20,745 nucleotides of DNA, from the NCBI GenBank assembly GCA_964541595.1, contig CAZIRO010000029.1:1-20745 (forward strand), read 5' to 3'. Shown one piece after another: positions 7,592 through 16,245 of this stretch. A program made the position numbers and the translations under genes. The notes under the pieces were generated by a model. That model was not told the origin of the DNA. It worked only from the letters and a program-made list of their open reading frames with translations, and did no database searches. Origin of the DNA: CAZIRO01 sp964541595. Lineage in GTDB: Bacteria > Acidobacteriota > HRBIN11. The number at the start of each line of letters is the position of its first letter. Positions within the stretch are counted from its first letter, which is position 1.

Positions 7592-8398
7592 GTGTTCCGT
7601 CGTTCCCTGTGGTTATGGCTGGAGCGTTGGGAGTTGCGTCTCGGATTCATCCCGCGGTGGGAACCGTGCGAAGAGTGGTTGGAGCGTTCCCGGGAAGCCA
7701 CGCCGGAAGTTACGACCAGCCTGGATGATCTCTGGCGCGCGCACCGCTGGTTGGGCGGCACCTCGATTTACCGTACGGCGTTGCTGCGCAGGATCCTGCC
7801 CCGGTATCGTGCACGCAGGCTGACGATCCTGGACGTCGCGTGTGGACGTGCCGACCTGACGCAGTGGGTCGTCCGGCTGTTGCGCGCACACGGTGTGCAC
7901 GCGTGGGCTGTGGGTGTGGACATCAACCGGCCGATCGTCCGGGAGGCCCGCCGTCGATGGACGCGCGGTACGCATGCGGATGTTGTGGTGCTCGAGGGTG
8001 ATGCGTTTCATCTACCGTTCCGGGACGACAGTTTCGATCTCGTGATGTCCAGCCTGTTCCTGCATCACTGCGGGTCCCGGAGTCGTCAGTTTCTGGCGGA
8101 ATGTCTTCGGGTCGCCCGCATTGCCGTCATCGTGCACGATATCATTCGACACCGTATCCCCCTGTGGTTTGCACGTTTTGTATTGCCCTGCGTCGTGCGA
8201 AGTCCGATCACGCGGCATGATGCGCAGGCATCATTTCGCCGCGCCTGGACGATCGCCGAAGCGGTGCGTATGGCCCCATTGGAACATGTCCAAACCATCG
8301 ACTTCTGGCGGAATTGGGCGTTTCGGTTCGGGTTGATTTTATGGAAGTCTATGCCTTTGACGCAGTCATCGTGGGTGGTGGACCCGCCGGGACCGTGA
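7592..8398 (+). CDS. class I SAM-dependent methyltransferase
   Basis: 268 residues with the Rossmann methyltransferase fold. Motif I is ILDVACGRAD at residues 79-88; the acidic SAM-ribose contact is in GVDINRPIV; LEGDAFHLPF and DSFDLVMSSLFLHH are motifs II-III as in UbiE/Methyltransf_11 proteins. The start is taken as GTG at 7592, which has GGGAG 5 nt upstream and lies 1 nt after the prenyltransferase stop; an ATG at 7562 would overlap that gene. The C-terminal roughly 19 residues overlap the next gene by 58 nt. Neighbours (UbiA, FAD reductase, ketosynthase) suggest O- or C-methylation of a lipid, quinone or polyketide intermediate; the substrate is not visible. Confidence 0.85.
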   Translation: MFRRSLWLWLERWELRLGFIPRWEPCEEWLERSREATPEVTTSLDDLWRAHRWLGGTSIYRTALLRRILPRYRARRLTILDVACGRADLTQWVVRLLRAHGVHAWAVGVDINRPIVREARRRWTRGTHADVVVLEGDAFHLPFRDDSFDLVMSSLFLHHCGSRSRQFLAECLRVARIAVIVHDIIRHRIPLWFARFVLPCVVRSPITRHDAQASFRRAWTIAEAVRMAPLEHVQTIDFWRNWAFRFGLILWKSMPLTQSSWVVDPPGP

Positions 8399-9498
8399 CC
8401 GCGGCCGTTCTGGCCAGTCTGGGTCATCGCGTGGTACTTGTGGAACGTGCGTATGGAACCCGGGGACGGTTGTGCGGGGAGTTTCTCTCTCCGGACGCGG
8501 TCCATGCGTTACAACAGATCGGTTTCTGGCAGGCCCCCGCGGGTATGCCGCATCATCGCATTGAACGGATTCGTGTGGTCGCCGATGCGACGGTCGTCGA
8601 GGTGGAACTGGATCCCCCCGGATGGGGTATCGCGCGTGAGGTGCTCGATGAACGGCTGTTGCAGTTCGCCCAGATGCAGGGCGCAGAAGTCCTCTTCGGA
8701 TGGGAAGTCTATGCGGTGGAAGAGGATGGAGACACGCGATTTCGCGTGCACGTGCGCCGCCGGGGTCGGTTGGTCGGGATGTCCCTCATCGCACGCACGG
8801 TGGTCGGTGCGTTTGGACGGAAATCGGGGTACCGTGATCCGACCTCGCGCCGTCCGGCACCGTTACCCATGCCGTACATTGCGTTTCAACAACACGTCCG
8901 TTCTCCGTCCGAGTTGTGGATCGCACCGACCATCCTGCAATTGACATTCGTCGGAGAGGATTACCTGGGCATTGCGGCCGTGGGGAACAACCGGTGGAAC
9001 ATCTGTGGGATCACGCGTGTGGAAACCCTGCGGCGTTACGGGAAACACATTTCGGGACTGATCACCGCATTCACGCACCAGTCCAACCACATATCCGAAA
9101 TGGTGCATACCCTGACGCTGACCGATCACTGGCACGTGGTCACCTATCCGAATTTCGGCCTGCACGGCCTGCACGTGCGCAACGTGCTCATGGTCGGAGA
9201 CGCTGCGGCCACACTGCCACCGTTCTGCGGGGATGGGATTGCCATGGCAATCCACAGCGGTATCCTTGCAGCGGAATCGCTCGACGGCTATCTGCGCGGG
9301 CGGTGGACCCGTGTGGCGGGCATCGACCGTTATGTGCACGCGTGGCGCGCGGCATTCGAACGGCGAATGCGTCTGGCGCTGCGCCTGGATCAGTGGCTGC
9401 AGCGGCCGTGGATGCGAAAAGTCGGTTTTCGCCTGTTGCAATGGGCACCCCGGTTGCTGGAATCGATTCTGTGGGCAACCCGGGGACGGACACGATGA
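8341..9498 (+). CDS. FAD-dependent oxidoreductase, geranylgeranyl-reductase-like
   Basis: 385 residues. The N-terminal dinucleotide-binding motif is VIVGGGPAG (Gly12-Gly17), followed by VVLVER as the ribose-binding end of beta 2. The second FAD motif, VGDAAATLPPFCGDGIAMAI (Gly286/Asp287), contacts the pyrophosphate and flavin. The LCGEFLSPDAV segment resembles the family that includes geranylgeranyl reductases and flavin hydroxylases of polyketide clusters. The C-terminus is basic and amphipathic, consistent with membrane association. ATG at 8341 places the conserved Rossmann strand correctly. The gene overlaps the methyltransferase by 58 nt and the ketosynthase by ATGA. Whether it reduces isoprenoid double bonds or hydroxylates a ring cannot be decided here. 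Confidence 0.85.
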   Translation: MEVYAFDAVIVGGGPAGTVTAAVLASLGHRVVLVERAYGTRGRLCGEFLSPDAVHALQQIGFWQAPAGMPHHRIERIRVVADATVVEVELDPPGWGIAREVLDERLLQFAQMQGAEVLFGWEVYAVEEDGDTRFRVHVRRRGRLVGMSLIARTVVGAFGRKSGYRDPTSRRPAPLPMPYIAFQQHVRSPSELWIAPTILQLTFVGEDYLGIAAVGNNRWNICGITRVETLRRYGKHISGLITAFTHQSNHISEMVHTLTLTDHWHVVTYPNFGLHGLHVRNVLMVGDAAATLPPFCGDGIAMAIHSGILAAESLDGYLRGRWTRVAGIDRYVHAWRAAFERRMRLALRLDQWLQRPWMRKVGFRLLQWAPRLLESILWATRGRTR

Positions 9499-10751
9499 AT
9501 CGCCGTGTTGTCATCACCGGATACGGATGCGTGTCCCCCTTCGGTGTGGGTCGTGAAGTATTCCAGCGGGGATTGCTGGCGGGGCAGAGTGCCACACGCA
9601 GACTGACGCTGTTCCCTCCCGACCGGTACATCACGTGTCACGTCGTCGCAGAGGTCCCCGACTTTCAGCCGGAAGCGTATATCGACCGCAAACGCGACCG
9701 GCAGCGGCTGGCGCGCGTCGTTCCCATGGCCTGGCTGGCGACTGCGGAAGCGCTTGCCATGGCGGGTATCGACCCCGCACGCATGACCGCGGAAGAGCGC
9801 CGGGCGGTGGACGTCATCATCGGCAGCGCCGGCGGGGGGATTGAATTCGCCGAGCGCCAGTATATGTTCTACTTCTCGGGACATGCCGAAAAAGCCAATC
9901 CCTACGCCATCCCGTCTTCGATCGTGGGCATGCTCGCAAGTGAGATCTCCATCCGGTTCGGGTTCCGGGGCTGGAGTCATGCGATTTCCAACGGATGTAC
10001 GAGTTCCACGGACGCCATCGGGTACGCGCTGGAACGCATTCGCACCGGACGCAGTCGCATCGTGATCACCGGCGGTGCAGACGCGTGTATCACCCGTGGT
10101 ATCCTCGCCGGATACTGTCTGATGCGTGCGGTGCCCCGCCACTTTAACGACCGGCCGGAACGGGCGTCCCGACCGTTCGATCGGCTTCGCGAGGGGTTCG
10201 TGCTCGGGGAGGGTGCATGGATGCTCGTGCTGGAGGATTTGGCACACGCGCGTGCACGGGGTGCGCGACCGATCGCCGAGGTCCTCGGATACGGCGCCAC
10301 GTGCGACGCTTACCATCGTGTGCAGATCCGCGATGATGCGGAAGAACCGGCACGTGCGATTCAACTCGCGCTGGCCGATGCGGGCATTCCTCCCGAAGCG
10401 GTCGACTATGTCAGTCTGCACGGAACGGCCACACCGATGAACGATCGTCTGGAAACCCTGGCCATGAAGAAGGTCTTCGGCCTGCGTGCGTATGCCATCC
10501 CAATGAGTGCGCCGAAATCCATGATCGGGCACCCTCAGGGTGCGAGCGGTGCCGCCGGTGTGGTGGCCACGCTCGTGAATATGACGTCCGGGTGGATCCA
10601 TCCGACCATCAATCTGGAATTTCCCGATCCGGAATGCGATCTGAACTACGTACCGAACCGTGCCATCCGGCGCGATATTGAAATCGCCGTATGCAATTGC
10701 ATCGGGTTCGGTTCCAAAAACGCCGCACTGGTGTTGCGACGTCTGGAGTAG
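9495..10751 (+). CDS. beta-ketoacyl-ACP synthase, FabF (KAS II)-like
   Basis: 418-residue thiolase-fold condensing enzyme. All catalytic residues are present: Cys168 in SNGCTSS, His309 in LHGTATPMND, and Lys341 and His346 in APKSMIGHPQGASGA. It begins VVITGYGCVSPFG, as FabF proteins do, and its length is standard. It joins acyl chains to malonyl-ACP units. The position at the end of an operon with UbiA, methyltransferase and FAD-reductase genes, and no fabD, fabG or acpP beside it, argues for a specialised pathway rather than housekeeping fatty acid synthesis. No chain-length-factor partner and no ACP are present in the window. Its ATG overlaps the preceding stop (ATGA), indicating translational coupling. 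Confidence 0.9.
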   Translation: MNRRVVITGYGCVSPFGVGREVFQRGLLAGQSATRRLTLFPPDRYITCHVVAEVPDFQPEAYIDRKRDRQRLARVVPMAWLATAEALAMAGIDPARMTAEERRAVDVIIGSAGGGIEFAERQYMFYFSGHAEKANPYAIPSSIVGMLASEISIRFGFRGWSHAISNGCTSSTDAIGYALERIRTGRSRIVITGGADACITRGILAGYCLMRAVPRHFNDRPERASRPFDRLREGFVLGEGAWMLVLEDLAHARARGARPIAEVLGYGATCDAYHRVQIRDDAEEPARAIQLALADAGIPPEAVDYVSLHGTATPMNDRLETLAMKKVFGLRAYAIPMSAPKSMIGHPQGASGAAGVVATLVNMTSGWIHPTINLEFPDPECDLNYVPNRAIRRDIEIAVCNCIGFGSKNAALVLRRLE

Positions 10752-11097
10752 GCGTACAGCAGCGCTGTGCCCGCAAACAGAGTGCGATCCGCCCGTGACA
10801 TCCCGCTTCGTATCACTGAAATCGGGACGGGAAAAGGGGACACCGTGGGTGCCCATTCGGCCATGCGCTGCGCTCTTCCAATGAGATGCCGGTCTCCCCG
10901 AGACCCGGGACCTGACACCTGATACCGGTGACCACCGGCACACCCGCACATTCGATGGTGCCTCTGATCCATTTCCTGGCCCGATCTCCGACCCAGCAGT
11001 GTGTACACTGAACGCACTTTTTACGTATAATACGAATGCGATGGATACACCGCATGTGTCCGTCTGTCGCTGACTTCACTGCAGGAGAACGCACACA
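10752..11097. other. 346-nt gene-free gap with three small perfect hairpins and the gyrA promoter
   Basis: No convincing gene on either strand. Three short perfect inverted repeats occur: ACAGC-agc-GCTGT just after the ketosynthase stop, GGTCTC-ccc-GAGACC (10891-10905) and CCGGT-gacc-ACCGG (10925-10938). None is followed by a T-run, so they are not classical intrinsic terminators, though one may mark the operon end. The right end holds the gyrA promoter and a leader of about 60 nt. Confidence 0.5.
11002..11031 (+). promoter_or_regulatory. gyrA promoter
   Basis: A perfect -10 TATAAT (11026-11031) lies 18 nt from TGTACA (11002-11007), which matches the -35 consensus at four of six positions. 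The predicted start near 11038 leaves a leader of about 60 nt, with AGGAGA (11083-11088) before the gyrA ATG. Confidence 0.65.
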
Positions 11098-13542
11098 ATG
11101 GCCGCGCGAGAACAACTCGTTCCGGTTCCCATCGAAGAAGAGATGAAAACGGCATATCTCGACTACGCCATGAGCGTAATTGTCGGTCGGGCCCTACCGG
11201 ACGTTCGGGACGGCCTCAAACCCGTGCACCGCCGTGTACTGTATGCCATGTACCGTGAGGGCCTCCTGCCCGGCCGGAAGTTCGCCAAATGTGCACGGGT
11301 GGTCGGGGAGGTCATCGGCAAATACCACCCGCATGGCGACGCGGCCGTTTACGATACGCTCGTTCGCCTTGCGCAGGACTTCAACATGCGATACCCCCTG
11401 GTCGAAGGACAGGGCAATTTCGGGTCAATCGACGGGGACCCCCCGGCCGCGTATCGTTACACGGAGGCCCGGCTACGTCCCATCGCCGTGGAGATCCTTG
11501 ACGATCTGGACAAGGAGACCGTCGATTTCGTACCGAACTTCGATGAGACCCTCCAGGAACCGGTGGTGTTGCCCGCCCGGTTTCCCAATCTGCTCGTCAA
11601 CGGTGCGGAGGGGATCGCCGTCGGGATGGCCACCCGTATCCCGCCCCACAATCTGCGTGAGATCTGCCAGGCGATGATCCATCTGATCGACCATCCGGAC
11701 GCATCCGTGGATGACCTGCTGCAGTTTGTCCAGGGTCCGGATTTTCCGACCGGGGGAATCGTATTCGGACAGGAACAAATTCGAAAGGCGTACATCACCG
11801 GCCGGGGGATCATTCGCATTCGCGCCCGCATGGAAGTCGAAACGCGGAAACGTGACAGGGTCGCCATCGTCATTACGGAGATCCCCTATCAAACGAGCAA
11901 GGCCGCGATCATCGAGGAGATCGCCCGACTCGTTCAGGAGCGGAAAATCGAGGGCATTACGGACATCCGGGACGAATCCAATCGACAGGGGATCCGGGTG
12001 GTGCTGGAACTGAAAAAGGGAGAAAGCCCGGACGTCATCATGAATCTGCTATATCAGCATACGAAACTCGAGATCAGTTACGGCATCCAGATGCTGGCGA
12101 TTCAGAACCTGCAGCCCCGTCTGATGAACCTCAAAGAGATGATGGAAGCCTATCTGCAGCACCGGCGGGAAGTGATCCTGCGGCGGACCGCATTCGAACT
12201 GCGACATGCCCGTGACCGTGCACATATCGTCGAAGGTCTGATCCGTGCCCTGGATCACATCGACGCCATCATCACGCTGATCCGCCAATCGCCGCATGTG
12301 CCCGCCGCCCGCCAGGGGTTGATGGATCGATTCGGTTTCACCGCGCGCCAGGCGCAGGCGATTCTCGACATGCAACTGCAACGACTGACCGGGCTGGAAC
12401 GCGAAAAACTGCAGGACGAACTCCGCAACCTGCGCCAGACCATTGACGCGCTGGAAGCCATTCTTGCCGACGAACGTAAGGTGATGGCGGTCATCCGGCA
12501 GGATCTGGTCACCATCCGCGACAAGTATGGGGACGCCCGGCGCACCCGGGTGTTGCGCAAGGCACCGACACTGCACGAGGAGGATCTCATCCGCGAAGAG
12601 ACGGTCGTCGTGTTCGCGACCGAACGGGGTTACATCAAGCGATCCTCCCTGCGGTCGTTCTCTCTGCAACGCCGGGGCGGTAAGGGGCGCATCGGCATGG
12701 CGCTGCGGGATGAGGACGTGGTCGCGTTCATGAGCGTTGCCTCAACACTGGACTATCTGTGGTTTTTCTTTGACAGCGGTCGCGTATACCAGTTGCGCGT
12801 TCACGAGCTGCCGGATATGGCACCGAACACGCGCGGACGTGCGCTGGTTAACTTTCTCAATGTGCGGCCGGACGAACGCCTTGTGGGCATGATCCGGTGG
12901 CCGTATCAGGAGGAACTCGCATACCGGTACGTGATCCTCGCCACCGAACAGGGACGCATCAAACGGATGGACATCGCTGACTTCATGGACATTCCGAAAA
13001 ACGGCCGGCGCGTCATTCGCATCTGCAAAGGGGATCGGTTCATCGGGGTCCGCCTGTCCACCGGTCAGGATGCAGTGCTGCTGGGTACGCAACAGGGTCG
13101 GGGTCTCCTGTTTGCAGAAAACGAGATCACCGTGCAGGGACGCAATGCGAGCGGTATCCGGGGGATCCGTCTGCGGCCGGATGACAGTGTCGTCGCACTG
13201 GAGATCGTGCACCATCCGGACCGACACGTACTGGCCGTGACCGAATGGGGGTACGGCAAACGTCTGGCGATCCGGGATATTCCGCAGTATCGTCGCGGCG
13301 CCCGGGGGGTGTATATCGCGCGGCCGCGCAAGAAGACCGGGCCGATCGTGGACCTGAAAGTCGTCGATCCCGACGACGAGGTCATGGTGATGACCGCCGG
13401 CGGGATGGCCATTCTCGTCCGCGTCGCACAGATCCCGGTGCGCACCCGACAGGCCGGCGGCGTGCACGTCATCCGTGTGGCCGCCGGAGACCGCGTCCGA
13501 CGGATGGCCCTCATCCCCCATACGGGAAACGGAGAGAAGTGA
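11098..13542 (+). CDS. gyrA: DNA gyrase subunit A
   Basis: The breakage-reunion subunit of gyrase, which with GyrB introduces negative supercoils using ATP. The N-terminus EEEMKTAYLDYAMSVIVGRA is diagnostic. The catalytic tyrosine is Tyr121 in AYRYTEARL. The C-terminal wrapping domain has the GyrA box QRRGGKG near residue 524, which favours gyrase over topoisomerase IV ParC. Length is 814 residues, slightly shorter than the E. coli protein (875), mainly by lack of the acidic tail. The quinolone-determining loop reads HPHGDAAVYD, so the position equivalent to E. coli Ser83 is Ala82, with the Asp87 equivalent retained (Asp86). It leads an operon; the next gene starts 55 nt after its stop. gyrB is not in the window. 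Confidence 0.97.
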   Translation: MAAREQLVPVPIEEEMKTAYLDYAMSVIVGRALPDVRDGLKPVHRRVLYAMYREGLLPGRKFAKCARVVGEVIGKYHPHGDAAVYDTLVRLAQDFNMRYPLVEGQGNFGSIDGDPPAAYRYTEARLRPIAVEILDDLDKETVDFVPNFDETLQEPVVLPARFPNLLVNGAEGIAVGMATRIPPHNLREICQAMIHLIDHPDASVDDLLQFVQGPDFPTGGIVFGQEQIRKAYITGRGIIRIRARMEVETRKRDRVAIVITEIPYQTSKAAIIEEIARLVQERKIEGITDIRDESNRQGIRVVLELKKGESPDVIMNLLYQHTKLEISYGIQMLAIQNLQPRLMNLKEMMEAYLQHRREVILRRTAFELRHARDRAHIVEGLIRALDHIDAIITLIRQSPHVPAARQGLMDRFGFTARQAQAILDMQLQRLTGLEREKLQDELRNLRQTIDALEAILADERKVMAVIRQDLVTIRDKYGDARRTRVLRKAPTLHEEDLIREETVVVFATERGYIKRSSLRSFSLQRRGGKGRIGMALRDEDVVAFMSVASTLDYLWFFFDSGRVYQLRVHELPDMAPNTRGRALVNFLNVRPDERLVGMIRWPYQEELAYRYVILATEQGRIKRMDIADFMDIPKNGRRVIRICKGDRFIGVRLSTGQDAVLLGTQQGRGLLFAENEITVQGRNASGIRGIRLRPDDSVVALEIVHHPDRHVLAVTEWGYGKRLAIRDIPQYRRGARGVYIARPRKKTGPIVDLKVVDPDDEVMVMTAGGMAILVRVAQIPVRTRQAGGVHVIRVAAGDRVRRMALIPHTGNGEK

Positions 13543-13597
13543 TACGACCAGAATCGATATTCATGAAAAAACGATCGGCACTGCGCAGGAGTGTGTA

Positions 13598-15430
13598 ATG
13601 GAAGAACAGGCACCGGAAAAGGATTGGTTGGGGGAACTGCAGTCCCACCTCTCCTTGCGGGATATCAGCCAGGTGGCCGAGCGGCTCGTGCGGCAACAGC
13701 GATATGACGAGGCGATTGCCCTGTTTGAAGCCGCGTTGCGTGTGTATCCGGAAAGCCTGGCACTGCGGCTCAACCTGGCACGGGTCCGTGACCTGAAACG
13801 GCGGGCACAACAGCATTATGACTCCCGCATCCGGCAGGAATGGGACCGGCAACGTGTCGAGTCCGATCTCATTGCCCACCACTTCGTGAGTCTTGCACGG
13901 GTATACATGAAAACACGGCGCATGCTGAAAGCGCTCGAGATGCTGGAACTCGCGCGTCATCTCAATCCACAGCTGGCGGAGATCTATCGGCTGGAGGGCA
14001 AGATCTACTATGAACAGATGAGTTACGACAAGGCCCGTCAGGCGCTGGAACGGGCCCGTGAACTCGATCCGTTCAATGCGGAAACGGCATACCTGGCGTC
14101 CAAGGTCTACCTGGAACTGCAGGATCGGGAAAAAGCACTCGCCGCCATGATGGACGCCTATGTGCTCTCCGCACAGGAAGGGGGTCAGATCCGGGAGTTC
14201 TACGGACGGCACGTCCGGATGCTGGCGGAAAGCCTCGGATACACGCACGATGACGTCCGAAAGATGTTTGAACTGCGCAAAGCGTATTACAACCAGATGG
14301 TCGAACAACTTATCCTGAAACGGGATCAACTCACATTCGAAATGGGCCCGCCGGAACTTGAATGGCTGGTGTTCCAGTGGCCGAAAATCCAGCGGAACCG
14401 CCAGAGCGTGATCAGTACTGCCATAGAATTGCGAAAGCTGATGCCGTTCCAGATCATGACGGATGAACAGGTGTTCCTGCTCGCCAAACAGTCGCGATGG
14501 CTGACGCTGGAACCCGAACGGGTCATTTACACCGAAGGCCAGCCATTGAAAGATATGCATATCGTCCTGGAGGGCCAGATCCGCCTGATTCGGGAAACGC
14601 CGTTCGGACGATTACAACTCGCGGAATTCGATCACGGGGAAGTGGTGGGTATTCCGGAGTTCATCGACCACCAGGCAGCCATTGCCACGGCCGTCACACC
14701 GCAAACGTGTCGGGCCATCGCCATTCCGCATACGGCCGTTGAAGAACTCATGGTACGCGACCGATACCTCAGCGTCCAGATGTACTGGCACTTCTGGAAG
14801 TCGCTGGCCCAGTACATTCGACGGGCCAATGATCGGGCGGAAGCGTTTTTCCGCTACCTGTTCCGCGATGAGACGCGATCGGCGGATAAACCGAAACGCC
14901 CGCTCGCCGTCGCCGAACACGCGCAGGTGGAACCGGACGAGAAGATCGCGCTGCTCAAAGAACGGGGGTTGTCGTCTTCCGAGTTGCAACTGCTCGCCAC
15001 ATTCAGCCAGGAAGAACAGTTTCGCCAGGGTCAGGCGATCTTTCGGGAAGGCGATCCCGGCGATCGCCTGTACATCATTCTGGACGGTCAGGTACGGATC
15101 AGTCGATTTATCCCCGGAGTCGGCGAGGAAGCACTGGCGATTCTCGAACGCGGGGAGTTTTTCGGAGAAATGTCCCTGGTCGACCGATCTCCGCGATCGG
15201 CCGATGCGATCGCGCACAGTCCCACCGTGACCGTGCTCGCCATCGATCAGCGCATTCTGACCGACATTCTGTCGCGCGATCCGGAGAGCGCGACCCGGTT
15301 TCTGGAGATTCTCTGTCGCATCCTTTCCCGGCGATTGCGGGACATTTACGAAAAGATCTATCAATGGCACATGATGGCGGGCGTCTCCGTTCCTCACATC
15401 GAATGGACGCAGAACGAGGAGTACGAATGA
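13598..15430 (+). CDS. TPR protein with two cyclic-nucleotide-binding-like domains
   Basis: 610 residues, probably cytosolic. Residues 15-240 contain TPR-like helical repeats (AERLVRQQRYDEAIALFEAAL, LARVYMKTRRMLKALEMLELA, GKIYYEQMSYDKARQALERA and others). A cNMP-binding-like beta-roll spans about 285-400, followed by a second at about 455-585. The second has a good phosphate-binding cassette, GEFFGEMSLVDRSPRSADA, with the Glu and Arg that hold the cyclic nucleotide; the first (GEVVGIPEFIDHQAA) lacks the Arg. No helix-turn-helix follows, so it is not a CRP-type activator; it probably couples a nucleotide signal to a protein complex. AGGAG lies 6 nt before the ATG. It overlaps the BtpA-family gene by ATGA. 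Confidence 0.88.
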   Translation: MEEQAPEKDWLGELQSHLSLRDISQVAERLVRQQRYDEAIALFEAALRVYPESLALRLNLARVRDLKRRAQQHYDSRIRQEWDRQRVESDLIAHHFVSLARVYMKTRRMLKALEMLELARHLNPQLAEIYRLEGKIYYEQMSYDKARQALERARELDPFNAETAYLASKVYLELQDREKALAAMMDAYVLSAQEGGQIREFYGRHVRMLAESLGYTHDDVRKMFELRKAYYNQMVEQLILKRDQLTFEMGPPELEWLVFQWPKIQRNRQSVISTAIELRKLMPFQIMTDEQVFLLAKQSRWLTLEPERVIYTEGQPLKDMHIVLEGQIRLIRETPFGRLQLAEFDHGEVVGIPEFIDHQAAIATAVTPQTCRAIAIPHTAVEELMVRDRYLSVQMYWHFWKSLAQYIRRANDRAEAFFRYLFRDETRSADKPKRPLAVAEHAQVEPDEKIALLKERGLSSSELQLLATFSQEEQFRQGQAIFREGDPGDRLYIILDGQVRISRFIPGVGEEALAILERGEFFGEMSLVDRSPRSADAIAHSPTVTVLAIDQRILTDILSRDPESATRFLEILCRILSRRLRDIYEKIYQWHMMAGVSVPHIEWTQNEEYE

Positions 15431-16245
15431 GATGTCGGCAGTGGGTCGGCGTCATTCACCTTCCGCCGCTGCCGGGCAGCCCACATGCGTGCCTGACACC
15501 GGAGAGCATCGTGCGTTACGGGCTTGAAGAGGCCCGTGTGCTGTGTCAGGCCGGCGCAGCAGCCGTACTGATCGAAAATCTGGGTGACCGTCCGTATTTT
15601 CGCACGCGTGTGCCCCCGATCACCCTGACCGTGATGACCCGTGTGGCCGCAACGGTACGGTCCGAACTCGCCGTTCGTGTCGGTATCAATGTGCTGCGGA
15701 ATGACGCTATCGGTGCCCTGGCCGTCGCCATCGCCGCCGGCGCGGATTTCATCCGTGTGAACGTGCTGACCGGCGCCGTTGTGGCGGACCAGGGACTCAT
15801 TTCCGGTGTAGCGGCCCGGCTGATGCGGTATCGGCGATACTGGCAGGGTGAGCATGTCGCCGTCTGGGCTGATCTGCGCGTTAAACACGCACAACCTCTG
15901 GCTGAACGGGAATGGACCGCGGAACTCGGCGATCTCATCGAGCGTGCCGGCGCAGATGCCGTGATCGTCACGGGTGTGCGTACGGGTGTCGCTCCCACGG
16001 TGCAATGGGTCCAGGCGGTGCGGTCAGAAATGCCCGAATCCGTTCCGCTGTGGCTGGGCAGCGGGGTGACGCCCGAAAACCTCGCACAGTTCGTGCCCTG
16101 GGTCGATGGGGTGATCGTGAGCAGTGCACTGCGCGTTTCCGGACGTGCCGGTGCACCCCTGGATAGACAGAGGATCGATCAATGGGTGCGTGCCTGGCAA
16201 CGAGTCATCGTGTCTTCCGACGCGTCATCCGCCACGCCGGGCTGA
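15427..16245 (+). CDS. BtpA/SgcQ-family TIM-barrel protein
   Basis: 272 residues, close to the family norm. Signature segments are VGVIHLPPLPGSP at the N-terminus, ADFIRVNVLTGAVVADQG in the middle, VWADLRVKHAQPL, ADAVIVTGVRTGVAPT and the late-barrel LWLGSGVTPENL. The family is named for cyanobacterial BtpA, needed for photosystem I accumulation; in non-photosynthetic bacteria and archaea (SgcQ) its reaction is unknown, and no photosynthesis gene is present here. GAGGAG lies at good spacing before the ATG, which overlaps the preceding stop. The nitrilase-family gene begins 64 nt before its end. Family assignment is firm, function open. Confidence 0.88.
   Translation: MRCRQWVGVIHLPPLPGSPHACLTPESIVRYGLEEARVLCQAGAAAVLIENLGDRPYFRTRVPPITLTVMTRVAATVRSELAVRVGINVLRNDAIGALAVAIAAGADFIRVNVLTGAVVADQGLISGVAARLMRYRRYWQGEHVAVWADLRVKHAQPLAEREWTAELGDLIERAGADAVIVTGVRTGVAPTVQWVQAVRSEMPESVPLWLGSGVTPENLAQFVPWVDGVIVSSALRVSGRAGAPLDRQRIDQWVRAWQRVIVSSDASSATPG

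Noticed and set aside
9495..10751. Housekeeping fabF assignment for the ketosynthase
   Set aside because: Catalytic residues fit, but the gene lacks fab neighbours and sits with UbiA, methyltransferase and flavin-reductase genes, so a gene symbol is not justified.
9390..10949. 519-codon minus-strand frame opposite the ketosynthase
   Set aside because: The plus strand carries a complete FabF catalytic set here. The long antisense frame reflects codon bias, not a gene.
15427..16245. Photosystem I assembly role from the BtpA name
   Set aside because: No photosynthesis gene occurs in the window, and the family is widespread in non-phototrophs. Only the family name is kept.
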